Shown here: positions 1-10,111 of the stretch, piece after piece
How positions within the stretch are numbered: position 1 is the first letter of the stretch
Layout of the letters: every line of letters begins with the position of its first letter
Assembly: GCA_017432325.1 (NCBI GenBank)
Contig: JAFRJJ010000080.1
Location: forward strand, 1 to 44,538
Direction of reading: 5' to 3'
DNA: 44,538 nt
Source: Solobacterium sp.
GTDB taxonomy: Bacteria > Bacillota_I > Bacilli_A > Erysipelotrichales > Erysipelotrichaceae
Notes under the pieces: generated by a model
Told to the model about the DNA's origin: nothing
What the model saw: the letters and a program-made list of their open reading frames with translations, nothing else
Database searches by the model: none
Made by a program: the position numbers and the translations under genes

Positions 1-60
1 AACTGCATTATAATAAGTTCGCTGATCAGGTAGGTCGAGTACTTGATTAGCTTTTTTCAT
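1..60 (-). CDS. N-terminal start of a leftward gene cut by the window edge
   Basis: Twenty codons are visible, beginning MKKANQVLDLPDQR, and the frame is open to the window edge. I do not recognise the family from so few residues. There is no Shine-Dalgarno sequence. Instead a perfect TATAAT box, with an extended TG motif before it, ends six bases before the ATG, so transcription should begin at or next to the start codon (leaderless mRNA). An inverted repeat at 107-135 lies just upstream and may be its operator. The gene follows lysS on the same strand, but this promoter makes it a separate unit. Confidence 0.45.
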   Translation of the reverse strand, partial: MKKANQVLDLPDQRTYYNAV

Positions 61-66
61 ATCTAT

Positions 67-72
67 ATTATA
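67..72 (-). promoter_or_regulatory. Extended -10 promoter of the leftward edge gene
   Basis: The minus strand reads TGG-TATAAT and then six bases to the ATG at 60. The -35 is weak (CTGGCA, 18 bases upstream), which fits an extended -10 promoter. The expected transcription start falls on the start codon itself. Confidence 0.45.
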
Positions 73-106
73 CCATGCTTGCATGTGTTTTGCCAGCTAA
101 AGAAAA

Positions 107-135
107 CTGTAACAGTCATTTTTCAACTGTTACAG
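107..135. promoter_or_regulatory. Paired CTGTWACAG palindromes, candidate operator
   Basis: CTGTAACAG (107-115) and CTGTTACAG (127-135) are each 9-base palindromes. Together they form an inverted repeat with centres 20 bases apart, about two helical turns, as expected for two regulator dimers on one DNA face. They sit upstream of the leftward promoter at 67-72. The regulator is unknown. Confidence 0.35.
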
Positions 136-323
136 CCCCTTGGATGCAGTGTGCTTCACGGATCCTAAACGGATTTCGCACGTGTTTTCACCGACGATTG
201 GGGAAAAATTGGGGGAAGTTTGGGGATTTTTGCCTTATGAAATGTACAAAATCGTATCAAAAACCCTTATGGAACCCACATGAATCGCCACTTTTCGTCA
301 TTTTTTCGTGTTTTTTCTGGGAA

Positions 324-2205
<1,882 letters not shown>

Positions 2206-2210
2206 ATGAA

Positions 2211-2238
2211 ATTATATCATGTTTATGCGTCAAATCAA
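2211..2238 (-). promoter_or_regulatory. Promoter of the lysS T-box leader
   Basis: Minus strand: TTGATT (2238-2233), a 16-base spacer, and a perfect TATAAT (2216-2211). Transcription would start near 2204, just ahead of the T-box structure. Confidence 0.65.
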
Positions 2239-2251
2239 CATGATGCGGAAA

Positions 2252-2280
2252 GAAAAACTCTGCCGTGAGGCACGGCAGAG
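2252..2280 (-). terminator. Intrinsic terminator of the clostripain-like gene
   Basis: Minus strand: CTCTGCCGTG, a 3-base loop, CACGGCAGAG, then TTTTT. It lies 26 bases past the protease stop codon and just upstream of the lysS promoter, insulating the two genes. Confidence 0.85.
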
Positions 2281-2305
2281 CATCTGATTCGATCATGTCT
2301 GCTGA

Positions 2306-4714
2306 TCAGTCAAGATTCAGCATCGGTGTCCAGGTATTAGCGTTGTAGATATCTGTGAGTCTGTATCCGAAGAGGATGTCCTCACCGGTGATCTCATATG
2401 TGCTGACTGTCAGTTCACCGTCATATTTCAGCGGCGCATCACCCAGCGCATATGTATTCTGGTAGTTGCCGTCATAGTCATAGTAGTCGCAGATGAAGGA
2501 GATCTCATCGCCTTCTTTCAGTTCCATATAACCCTTGGCTTCTACACCTGTGTCATAGACCTTCTGCGCGCCAAGGACTGTTCCTTCGGGAACTTCGTCC
2601 GTGAATCGGATCACGAAGTTCGCAAGCTCACCGTTGACCAGCGCGGGTGCGTAGCCTTCTACAACATAGCCGCCGTCATCATAGAACTCGGATTCCCTGA
2701 CATAGTAGGAAACGACCTGGTTGTCAAGAGCTGTCCATAAGCCGTCATATTCAACAAGGAGATTGCCTTCTTCATCGAAGTCGTACACATTGTCCAGACC
2801 AAGATCGATATAGCCTGTTCCGTCATTGATCCATACGTTCAGCTGGATATCATTGATCAGGTCCCACTGTTCCTGGGAAAGGCTCAGTACCTGACGTCCA
2901 TTGACTTCGGAGAGGATCAGGTCATTCGTGTCGAAGATCTCAGCTCTGCCGCCCAGCATCTGCGCAAACAGATCGAGGGAGTTGGGCTGTACGCCATAGG
3001 AACCGCCAAGCAGCTGTTCCAGGGAACCGTAGCCGGACTGCTGGGACTGCGGGGAACCGCCGTTCATCAGGAGGCTCAGGATATCGTTGTATCCGACTGC
3101 CTGCTGCTGGCTGTAGGAAGGCTGTCCGCCGAGAATGCTGTACAGGGAGTTGCTGTTGTTGCCGGTAACGACCTGACCGGATGTTTCCATCGTTGCGAAG
3201 GAACGGATCGCATCCGTGTAGCTCTTGTCCATGCCGAGGTTGTCATACAGTCTGGCAGCCGCAGATACTCTTGATGTGGAACGGTAGGGGAAGTAGATGC
3301 TCAGACCCGAACTGTTCGTCATGTTGTATACACGGTTGTACTTTACGCATCCCTGGATCGCTTTGATCAGGTCACGTGCTTCCGGTGAATTGACATTCTG
3401 GCAGAAGTGCACGAGGTCAACCTGGTCGATCTTATTGGACTGTGCGTATTCCTTTGTCTGGGAACGCGCATTGGCGATCGTACGGTAAGCGTTGGAATTG
3501 ACTGCTGTCGTGATCGTCTTTGCGAAAGAGGTCAGCGCACTGGGAACAGATGCTTCGAATTCCGCCAGGTCAACGAGAGACAGGGATGTCTTTTCGTTTC
3601 TGCCGCTTCTTGCGATAAATGTATCAACGATCTCTTTGCCCAGTGTCGTTGTCGGCGTGCTGGAGTTCTTTGCCAGTGTCGTCAGCCAGTCTGTGTAGTA
3701 CCAGCCTGTGCCGGGCTCTGTTTCTTCGGAAGCGATCATGTAGTCAGCGTACGGTGATACGGCAACTGCTGTTTCAACATTTGCCATCAGGCATGCGTCG
3801 AAGCCGACAAAGTCAAACTTGACGCCTGTGCTCTTGAGGACCTGGGAGATCTGATCGACTGTCATCGTCGCGTTGGGATAGATCTGGTCATAGCCGTAAC
3901 CCTGGATGGATCCTCCGCCATGGTCCCAGAATATCAGCATATATCTGTCTGCCGGATATTCCTTGACACCCCATTCAATGAAGTCCTTCAGTGTGTTGGG
4001 GGAGGTCATCTGTTTTCTGCCGACATTCCTGTCGAGGGCAGTCAGGGAATTCTGTCCGACCTTCCAGCGTTCATTGGTGGCAGTACTCATGATATTGTTC
4101 TGCCATTTCTTTGTACCGCCGGTCTCAATGATGACATTGACTTTATCGGACTGTGCCGCTGTCGCCATTTCATTGATGTCGCTGGTCGCCATACCGTAGT
4201 TGGCTTCCAGGTCGGTCGCACACATGTATACAAGGATCGTAGCCGTATCCTGTCCGTTTCCCTTCAGTTTGGTGAATTTATCTCTGGCCTTGCCGTCCAC
4301 CGTCTCATTGACAGTGCTCGTATTTGTATCCGTGTAAGTCGTCGTCGGGGGATTGAAATGTCCGACAGACGATGAAGCGGTCGGCTTTGGTGTCGGTGTC
4401 GGTTTCGGCGTCGGTGTGGGCGTCGTCACCACAGGCTGCGGAGGCTTCGGTGTCGGGGTAGGAGCAGCAGCACCGCCTCCTGCTCCGCTTCCGAGGTTGC
4501 CGAACAGCAGATATGCGACAAGCGCGAGAATACCGATCCCTCCGGCACCGCGCGTTACACCGGAATACCTCTTCGGAGACTGCACGGGCTTTCTGCCGCT
4601 GTAGTCGGCATTGCCGACTTTGCCGGTATTCAGACCATCTCCGCGTTTATGGACGCCACCCGAGGAAGTGGCTTCAGTACGTTTACGACCTCTGGGACGA
4701 TTATTTTCAGTCAT
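2306..4714 (-). CDS. Membrane-anchored clostripain-family (C11) cysteine protease
   Basis: 802 residues. A basic cytoplasmic N-terminus (1-55) is followed by one membrane helix (~57-73) and a long proline/threonine linker (~85-118, PTPTPKP repeats). The C11 peptidase domain (~155-500) has the catalytic His in DHGGG (H265) and the catalytic Cys in DACLMA (C308). The rest is a glycine/glutamine/serine-rich stretch (~515-590) and a beta-rich, acidic C-terminal domain. The layout predicts an extracellular protease tethered to the membrane. Clostripain relatives cleave after Arg/Lys and can self-activate, but the substrate here is unknown. AAAGGAG precedes the ATG, and the gene has its own terminator, so it is probably monocistronic. 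Confidence 0.88.
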   Translation of the reverse strand: MTENNRPRGRKRTEATSSGGVHKRGDGLNTGKVGNADYSGRKPVQSPKRYSGVTRGAGGIGILALVAYLLFGNLGSGAGGGAAAPTPTPKPPQPVVTTPTPTPKPTPTPKPTASSSVGHFNPPTTTYTDTNTSTVNETVDGKARDKFTKLKGNGQDTATILVYMCATDLEANYGMATSDINEMATAAQSDKVNVIIETGGTKKWQNNIMSTATNERWKVGQNSLTALDRNVGRKQMTSPNTLKDFIEWGVKEYPADRYMLIFWDHGGGSIQGYGYDQIYPNATMTVDQISQVLKSTGVKFDFVGFDACLMANVETAVAVSPYADYMIASEETEPGTGWYYTDWLTTLAKNSSTPTTTLGKEIVDTFIARSGRNEKTSLSLVDLAEFEASVPSALTSFAKTITTAVNSNAYRTIANARSQTKEYAQSNKIDQVDLVHFCQNVNSPEARDLIKAIQGCVKYNRVYNMTNSSGLSIYFPYRSTSRVSAAARLYDNLGMDKSYTDAIRSFATMETSGQVVTGNNSNSLYSILGGQPSYSQQQAVGYNDILSLLMNGGSPQSQQSGYGSLEQLLGGSYGVQPNSLDLFAQMLGGRAEIFDTNDLILSEVNGRQVLSLSQEQWDLINDIQLNVWINDGTGYIDLGLDNVYDFDEEGNLLVEYDGLWTALDNQVVSYYVRESEFYDDGGYVVEGYAPALVNGELANFVIRFTDEVPEGTVLGAQKVYDTGVEAKGYMELKEGDEISFICDYYDYDGNYQNTYALGDAPLKYDGELTVSTYEITGEDILFGYRLTDIYNANTWTPMLNLD

Positions 4715-4858
4715 AAAGATACTCCTTTCATACTCTTAATTATTATTATGTCATATTGCGCCGGGAATTGGGGGTAAATTTTGTTCTGAACGCATTCTTA
4801 AAATCTGAATTTCATGTGAACAATTATGTGAAAACTTTAATATTTATAAACATAGATA

Positions 4859-4887
4859 TTTACAAATGTAGACCAAGGTATTACTAT
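4859..4887 (+). promoter_or_regulatory. Promoter for the 54-residue ORF
   Basis: TTTACA (4859-4864), a 17-base spacer, TACTAT (4882-4887). It lies in the AT-rich divergent region between the protease and the small ORF. The leftward protease promoter must also be here, but only weak boxes are visible for it. Confidence 0.45.
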
Positions 4888-4933
4888 ATGGGTACGAGCT
4901 TATTATTATAGTTCATGAAAGGATAAATGCAGT

Positions 4934-5098
4934 ATGCATGAGATTAACAACGATAGAGTTTTTATGGTTGTTTATGAATGCGGTGCATCTGTGATCCACG
5001 AATACATGTCCGAATCGGACTATAAGGTTTTAGAAAGCAAAGAACGAGACGGCAGCGTCAGGATCATGGATGACGAATACCATATTCATAACAGGTAA
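4934..5098 (+). CDS. Small orphan protein, 54 residues
   Basis: Runs from ATG to TAA, with AAAGGA 11 bases before the start, a -35/-10 pair upstream and an intrinsic terminator right behind it. This complete transcription unit is the main reason to believe it. The protein is soluble, acidic and histidine-containing, starts MHEINNDRVFMVVYECG and ends in YHIHNR. No family is recognised. It could be a small regulator or an unassigned conserved protein. Confidence 0.5.
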   Translation: MHEINNDRVFMVVYECGASVIHEYMSESDYKVLESKERDGSVRIMDDEYHIHNR

Positions 5099-5109
5099 CC
5101 AGAAAAACG

Positions 5110-5138
5110 GAGGCCTTTAGTATGCGGCCTCTGCTTTT
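5110..5138 (+). terminator. Intrinsic terminator after the small ORF
   Basis: GAGGCC (5110-5115) and GGCCTC (5126-5131) pair around a 10-base loop and are followed by TGCTTTTT. It ends the small ORF's transcript before the ribonucleotide reductase operon. Confidence 0.7.
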
Positions 5139-5188
5139 TATTTGCATGATTATGCTAAAATAGTGAAGACCAGTAAGAGGGACAGCAG

Positions 5189-6334
5189 ATGGCAGACAGT
5201 AATTTTCTGATCAATGTTTCCGTATTGTACCGGAACGTGCAGAAATATCTTGATAAGGAACTGGCGAAGTTTTCAATCGGCTCCGGCCAGCTCATGTTCC
5301 TTCTTTTTATTAATGAAAATGAAGGCGTCACGATGCAGGAAGTCACGCGCATCGTTGAAGTCGACAAGGGCACGACAACAAAGTCCATCCAGAAGCTGAT
5401 CGAGCAGGGATATGTCCAGTCCAGGATCGATGAGAATGACCGCAGGGTGAAGCGTCTGTATACGACGGAACGGACATCCGAGGTTATGGCGGCTCTTTAT
5501 GAATGCCGCAACCAGCTGCGCGTGCTGCTGACCAAGGACATGGATTTCGAACTGTTTGAACAGCTGCTCAGCCGGGCGTGCGACAACACCAGGAGCGAGC
5601 TGTCGGACACCGCTTCCGCGTCCATGCTGAGGATCGGTGAACTGAAGAAGATGAGCCTGCTGGATTATCCGGGCATCATGTCCGCTTCGGTCATGCTGGC
5701 GGGATGCCCGTTCAAGTGCCCGTTCTGCCATAACCGCGACCTGGTATTCCTGCCGGAGAACTTTTCCTATGTCGATCCGGATGAGCTGATCGGATTCCTG
5801 GAAGAACGCAAGGGCATCCTGGACGGCATCTGCATCGGCGGCGGCGAGCCTCTGCTGCAGGACGGCCTGCTGCCGTTCATCCGGCAGGCCAGGGCTATGG
5901 GCTACCGGATCAAAGTCAATACGAACGGCTATCATCCCGGACGCCTGAAGGAACTGATCGATGCCGGACTGGCAGATGTCATATCCCTGGACGTCAAGAA
6001 CCGGAAAGAAAAATACGCGGAGACGGTCGGCCTGAACCAGGACGTGTTCCGCATTGAGAACATTGAAGAATCCATCCGCCTGCTCAGGGAAAGCAGGATC
6101 CCGCATGAGTTCACGACGACGGTCGTAAAGGAATATCATGATGAGGAAGATCTCCTGGCATGTGCTGAGTGGATCGGCAAAGATGAAAGATATATCCTCG
6201 AACAGTACCATGAATCGGAAAAAGCGATCCAGCCGGGACTGCATCCATACGACGAAGAAACGATGACAGAATTCCTTGCAGCGGTCAGAACGATCGTACC
6301 GGATACACATCTGCGCAGTATCAGGAAGGGGTAG
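5189..6334 (+). CDS. MarR-type HTH fused to anaerobic RNR-activating radical SAM protein (NrdG2-like)
   Basis: 381 residues in one uninterrupted frame. Residues 1-~135 form a MarR-like winged-helix domain: QLMFLLFINENEGVTMQEV, then a recognition-helix region (DKGTTTKSIQKLIEQGYV) and a wing with the basic pattern DENDRRVKRL. Residues ~147-375 form a radical SAM activase of the NrdG2 type with the 4Fe-4S motif C173-x3-C177-x2-C180 and the SAM-binding IGGGEPLLQ. The activase half would place the glycyl radical on NrdD, whose gene starts three bases after this stop. An internal Met146 has no ribosome site, so this looks like a true fusion. Joining a DNA-binding domain to an activase suggests that it also senses and regulates. 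That is inference. Confidence 0.88.
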   Translation: MADSNFLINVSVLYRNVQKYLDKELAKFSIGSGQLMFLLFINENEGVTMQEVTRIVEVDKGTTTKSIQKLIEQGYVQSRIDENDRRVKRLYTTERTSEVMAALYECRNQLRVLLTKDMDFELFEQLLSRACDNTRSELSDTASASMLRIGELKKMSLLDYPGIMSASVMLAGCPFKCPFCHNRDLVFLPENFSYVDPDELIGFLEERKGILDGICIGGGEPLLQDGLLPFIRQARAMGYRIKVNTNGYHPGRLKELIDAGLADVISLDVKNRKEKYAETVGLNQDVFRIENIEESIRLLRESRIPHEFTTTVVKEYHDEEDLLACAEWIGKDERYILEQYHESEKAIQPGLHPYDEETMTEFLAAVRTIVPDTHLRSIRKG

Positions 6335-6337
6335 TTT

Positions 6338-8392
6338 ATGTATAAAGTGCGAAAAAGAGACGGAAGCGAAGCTTCATTTGATGTCAAGAAGATCTCGAGT
6401 GCAGTGCGCAAAGCCTTTCTGGCATGCGACCGTCAGTTTGACGACAGCATTATCGATATGATCGCTCTGCGCGTGACAAGTGACTTTGAGCCCAAGATCA
6501 AAGACGGCCTGATCGATGTCGAGGACATCCAGGACTCGGCGGAGAAGGTGCTGAGTGAAGCTGGATATACGGATGTAGCCAAGGCTTACATCCTCTATCG
6601 AAGACAGCGTGAGAATATCCGCAACATCCAGGCAACGACACTTGATTATAAGAACCTGGTGGACAGCTATTTGCACGGCATGGAACATGACAGCAGCGAG
6701 CCGTCCTATTCGGTGGGAGGCCTGATCCTTTCCAATTCCGCTGCCATCACATCGAACTACTGGCTCTATGAAGCATATGACGAAGAGATCTCGGCTGCCC
6801 ATAAGGCAGGGGATATCCATATCCATGATCTGAACATGCTGTCGGGATTCAATGCCGGCTGGTCCATCAAGCTGCTGATCCAGAAGGGCCTGACCGGTGT
6901 TGCCAGACGTGTATCCAGAGGTCCGGCCAGACATCTCACCACGTTATGTTCCCAGATGGTGAACTTCCTGGGCATTATTCAGAATGAGTGGGCTGGCGCC
7001 CAGTCATTCTCCGGCTTTGATACATACCTTGCGCCATACGTAAAAGAAGATAAGCTGACCTATGAAGAGGTCAAGCAGGCCGTACAGTCGTTTGTCTATG
7101 AGATCAATACGGCGTCCAGATGGGGTACCCAGAAGCCTTTCATCAGCATCACCCTGGACTGGACGGTGCCGGAAGACCTGAAGGATGAACGCGCGTGGAT
7201 CGCTGCTGAAAAAACTGATTTCACCTATGGAGAATGCCAGCAGGAAATGGATATGCTCAACCGGGCATTCATTGAAGTTATGATGGAAGGAGATTATTCT
7301 TCCAACAGGTTCGAATTCCCGATCCCGACCTATTCCCTGACAGATGCGTTTGACTGGAGCGATACCGAAAACAACCGGCTGCTGTTTGAGATGGCATACC
7401 GCTATGGTATCCCGTACTTTGCCAATTACCGCACTTCGGGAAGAAGGAATGACGATGTACGGGAAATGATCTCTCTTAAAGAACCGGACTGCACAAAGCT
7501 GTATGACCATGCGGGAGGCTACTGCGGAAGCGGCGAGCATACCGGATCGATCGGCGTCGTTACGATCAACCTGCCTAGGCTTGCCTACAACTCTGCCAAT
7601 GAACAGGAATTTTTCAAACGCCTGGACAAGATGATGGACATTGCCGCAAGAAGCCTGAAGGTGAAGCGGGATATCCTGAGCAGGTTCCTGGATGGGGGAC
7701 TGTATCCGTATACGAGCAGGTACCTGGGTTCCTTTGACCGCCACTTCAGTACGATCGGCACCATCGGCATCAACGAGATGTGCCTGAACGCCGGATGGGT
7801 CGCGGAGGACCTGACGGGAGAGCGTGCCCAGGACTTTGCAGGAAGGGTGCTTCTGCATATGCGGGAACGCCTGAAGGGCTACCAGAAAGAATATCACAGC
7901 CTCTACAGCCTGGCTGCTCCGCCGGCAGAAACGACTGCGCACAGCCTGGCAAAGGCTGACAAGCAGCTGTACCCGGACATCATTACCGCCGGTCAGGACG
8001 GTGTGCCGTATTATACCAACAGTTCCCAGCTTCCGGCCTTATACAGCGGAGACCTGTTTACCGCGCTGGATATCCAGGATGAACTGCAGTCATACTATAA
8101 CGGAGCTACGGTATTTGAGATCTATCCGGATGAAAACTTTGACTCCTGGCAGGAGGCTGCTGTACTGATCCGCAAGATCACCGAACATTACAGACTTCCG
8201 TATCTGGCATTAACGCCCACATATTCCGTATGTGAGGAACATGGCTGGATGAGCGGGGAAGTACACGTATGTCCGAAATGCGGGAAACCGACGGAGGTGT
8301 ACTGCCGCATTGCCGGAAACTACCGGGAACTCAGTGAATGGAATGAAGGCAAGCTTCAGGAGTACCATGACCGCACAAAAAGAGGAATATGA
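6338..8392 (+). CDS. nrdD: Anaerobic (class III) ribonucleoside-triphosphate reductase
   Basis: Reduces ribonucleotides to deoxyribonucleotides without oxygen, using a glycyl radical. The 684-residue protein begins with an ATP-cone allosteric domain (~1-95, YKVRKRDGSEASFD). The large barrel domain follows, with substrate motifs such as SGFNAGWSIK and the STIGTIGINE loop. Near the C-terminus are a zinc site (C632-x2-H635 ... C645-x2-C648) and the glycyl-radical segment CRIAGNY, with G660 as the likely radical residue, then WNEGK. It is translated directly behind the fused activase, which is the reverse of the common nrdD-nrdG order. No NrdR-box pair was seen upstream of the operon. Confidence 0.95.
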   Translation: MYKVRKRDGSEASFDVKKISSAVRKAFLACDRQFDDSIIDMIALRVTSDFEPKIKDGLIDVEDIQDSAEKVLSEAGYTDVAKAYILYRRQRENIRNIQATTLDYKNLVDSYLHGMEHDSSEPSYSVGGLILSNSAAITSNYWLYEAYDEEISAAHKAGDIHIHDLNMLSGFNAGWSIKLLIQKGLTGVARRVSRGPARHLTTLCSQMVNFLGIIQNEWAGAQSFSGFDTYLAPYVKEDKLTYEEVKQAVQSFVYEINTASRWGTQKPFISITLDWTVPEDLKDERAWIAAEKTDFTYGECQQEMDMLNRAFIEVMMEGDYSSNRFEFPIPTYSLTDAFDWSDTENNRLLFEMAYRYGIPYFANYRTSGRRNDDVREMISLKEPDCTKLYDHAGGYCGSGEHTGSIGVVTINLPRLAYNSANEQEFFKRLDKMMDIAARSLKVKRDILSRFLDGGLYPYTSRYLGSFDRHFSTIGTIGINEMCLNAGWVAEDLTGERAQDFAGRVLLHMRERLKGYQKEYHSLYSLAAPPAETTAHSLAKADKQLYPDIITAGQDGVPYYTNSSQLPALYSGDLFTALDIQDELQSYYNGATVFEIYPDENFDSWQEAAVLIRKITEHYRLPYLALTPTYSVCEEHGWMSGEVHVCPKCGKPTEVYCRIAGNYRELSEWNEGKLQEYHDRTKRGI

Positions 8393-8475
8393 TGCGTGAA
8401 CAATAAAAATAGGAAACAATTATCTGCCATGCAGTATAAATATTTCCTGAATAACAACGTTATCCACAATGAAAA

Positions 8476-8498
8476 CGGCGGATCGCTCCGCTGTTTTT
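8476..8498. terminator. Bidirectional terminator between nrdD and tdk
   Basis: CGGCGGA-TCGC-TCCGCTG (8476-8493), flanked by A-rich sequence on the left and TTTTTATTT on the right, so it works for both converging genes. It touches the tdk stop codon. Confidence 0.8.
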
Positions 8499-9084
8499 AT
8501 TTGCTTCTGTCGCCCGGATCGTCTGCGGAGAGCTTTCCTTCCAGGAAATGTTTGCGGCAGAGGGCAATATAATCATCGTTGGCTCCCAGCATGACCTGTG
8601 CGCCGGAACGTACGATGCCGTGCTTGTTGTACCTGGCATTGCAGGTAGCCTTTTTGCCGCACCAGCAGACTGTCTTGACTTCTTTGAGCTCATCGGCGAT
8701 CGCCAGCAGGCGTTCGCTGCCTTCAAACAGGTTCAGCTGGAAGTCCGAACGCAGGCCATAGCACAGGACAGGTACATTGAGGTCATCGACGATATGCGCG
8801 AGGAAATCGATCTGTTCGCGCTTTGCAAACTGGATCTCATCAACGATGATGGCATCATATGCTTTCAGTTCCTCATCGCTCATCTCACAGATCGCGTCCA
8901 GCAGGATGCATTCCTTCTGCAGACCGATCCTTGAACGGATGATGTTGACGCCGTCTCTTGTATCAATGCTTGTCTTTGCGAGCAGTGCTTTCTGTCCGCG
9001 CTCTGTATAATTATATTCTGCCATCAGTGCGTTGGCTGTCTTGGAGGAGCCCATAGCCCCGTAATAGAAATACAACTTTGCCAT
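8497..9084 (-). CDS. tdk: Thymidine kinase (type II)
   Basis: Phosphorylates thymidine with ATP in the salvage pathway. The 195-residue length is normal for the bacterial TK1-like family. The P-loop is GAMGSSKT (~9-16), the Walker B-like segment is IIVDEIQF, and zinc-binding cysteines are seen in CWCGKKATCNARY. AGGAG lies nine bases before the ATG. It is leftward and converges on nrdD, with its own promoter overlapping the end of the upstream gene. Confidence 0.95.
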   Translation of the reverse strand: MAKLYFYYGAMGSSKTANALMAEYNYTERGQKALLAKTSIDTRDGVNIIRSRIGLQKECILLDAICEMSDEELKAYDAIIVDEIQFAKREQIDFLAHIVDDLNVPVLCYGLRSDFQLNLFEGSERLLAIADELKEVKTVCWCGKKATCNARYNKHGIVRSGAQVMLGANDDYIALCRKHFLEGKLSADDPGDRSK

Positions 9085-9120
9085 ACTTCATAACTCCTGT
9101 ATCTGCTTACTATATTAGCC

Positions 9121-9149
9121 ATGATATTTCCAAAGAAAAGACTTTACAA
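9121..9149 (-). promoter_or_regulatory. tdk promoter, overlapping the upstream stop codon
   Basis: Minus strand: TTGTAA (9149-9144), a 17-base spacer, TATCAT (9126-9121). The -35 box contains the stop codon of the radical SAM gene (9146-9144). Confidence 0.5.
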
Positions 9150-10052
9150 TTTCGTCCGTTCTGCTTGGGCAACCATTCTGTTCATTGTGTTGAGCACATG
9201 TTTTTTATCCGCGCACCATGCCGGTTCGATCAGCAATGACTTCGGTCCGTCCCCGGTCAGCCGGTGGATGACGATATCCTCCGACAGGATATCCAGGCAC
9301 TTGATGACGAGGCTGCAGTATTCTTCGAGGGACATGATGTGCCATGGTTCATGCGCAAACTGTTCCGCCATGGCTGTTCCTTTCAGGATCTGCAGCAGGT
9401 GCAGCTTGATGCCCTGGGGCTTCAGGTCATTTACATACCGGACGCTTTCCAGCATCATTTCCTCTGTTTCTCCCGGCAGTCCCAGGATGAGGTGGGCGAC
9501 CACTTCAATGCCGGAATCCTGCAGTTTCCGGAAACACTGCTCAAACTCAGCGGTGCGGTAACCCCTGTGAAACGATTCTGCCGTGTCGTCATGCATCGTC
9601 TGCAGGCCAAGCTCTACCCAGACAGGCTTGATGGCATTGAGTTCCTTCAGCATGTCCAGGCATTCCTCACTGATACAGTCGGGCCTGGTGGCGATATCCA
9701 GGATCACGATCTCTTCCCGCTCAATGGCTTCCATGAACATCCTGCGCAGCCGGGGAATGTCACCGTATGTATTGGAAAAGGACTGGAAGTAAGCGATGTA
9801 CTTGCGCTCTTCCGGACGGATCTGTCTGGGGAACTTCCTGTCGACCAGAAGCTTTGCCTGTTCGATCTGCTGTGAAACCGGAAGGACATCTGCCGCAAAC
9901 TCCCCGGATCCTCCTTCGGAACAGAATGTGCAGCCGCCGTAACCTTTCGTGCCGTCCCGGTTCGGACAGGTACAGCCTGTGGACAGGGAAAGGCGGTACA
10001 CTTTTGTACCGAACTGCTGCTTCAGTTTTTCTGACACGGATGTATATTTCAT
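9144..10052 (-). CDS. Radical SAM protein of the TIGR01212 (YhcC-like) family
   Basis: 302 residues. The iron-sulfur motif has the family-specific spacing CxCPNRDGxxGxGGCxFC, seen as CTCPNRDGTKGYGGCTFC near residue 30, then SEGGSG. A later LGLPGE motif and a C-terminal Elp3-like region agree with YhcC-type proteins, whose substrate is not firmly known. I start it at 10052 (MKYTSVSEKL) because earlier codons look non-coding. TATAAT ends six bases before this ATG and there is no Shine-Dalgarno site, so it may be translated from a leaderless mRNA. Confidence 0.88.
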   Translation of the reverse strand: MKYTSVSEKLKQQFGTKVYRLSLSTGCTCPNRDGTKGYGGCTFCSEGGSGEFAADVLPVSQQIEQAKLLVDRKFPRQIRPEERKYIAYFQSFSNTYGDIPRLRRMFMEAIEREEIVILDIATRPDCISEECLDMLKELNAIKPVWVELGLQTMHDDTAESFHRGYRTAEFEQCFRKLQDSGIEVVAHLILGLPGETEEMMLESVRYVNDLKPQGIKLHLLQILKGTAMAEQFAHEPWHIMSLEEYCSLVIKCLDILSEDIVIHRLTGDGPKSLLIEPAWCADKKHVLNTMNRMVAQAERTKL

Positions 10053-10111
10053 ACCGCTATTATAAACGAACCTGTCTGTGTGTACCGCCGGAATCAGCCG
10101 GGAAGGGGATA

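Noticed and set aside
185..235. G-rich stretch (GGGG, GGGGG, GGGG) as a possible G-quadruplex
   Set aside because: Only three runs of four or more G are present, so a stable quadruplex is not supported.
5099..5188. NrdR boxes upstream of the reductase operon
   Set aside because: No paired ACA-rich NrdR palindromes are visible in this stretch.
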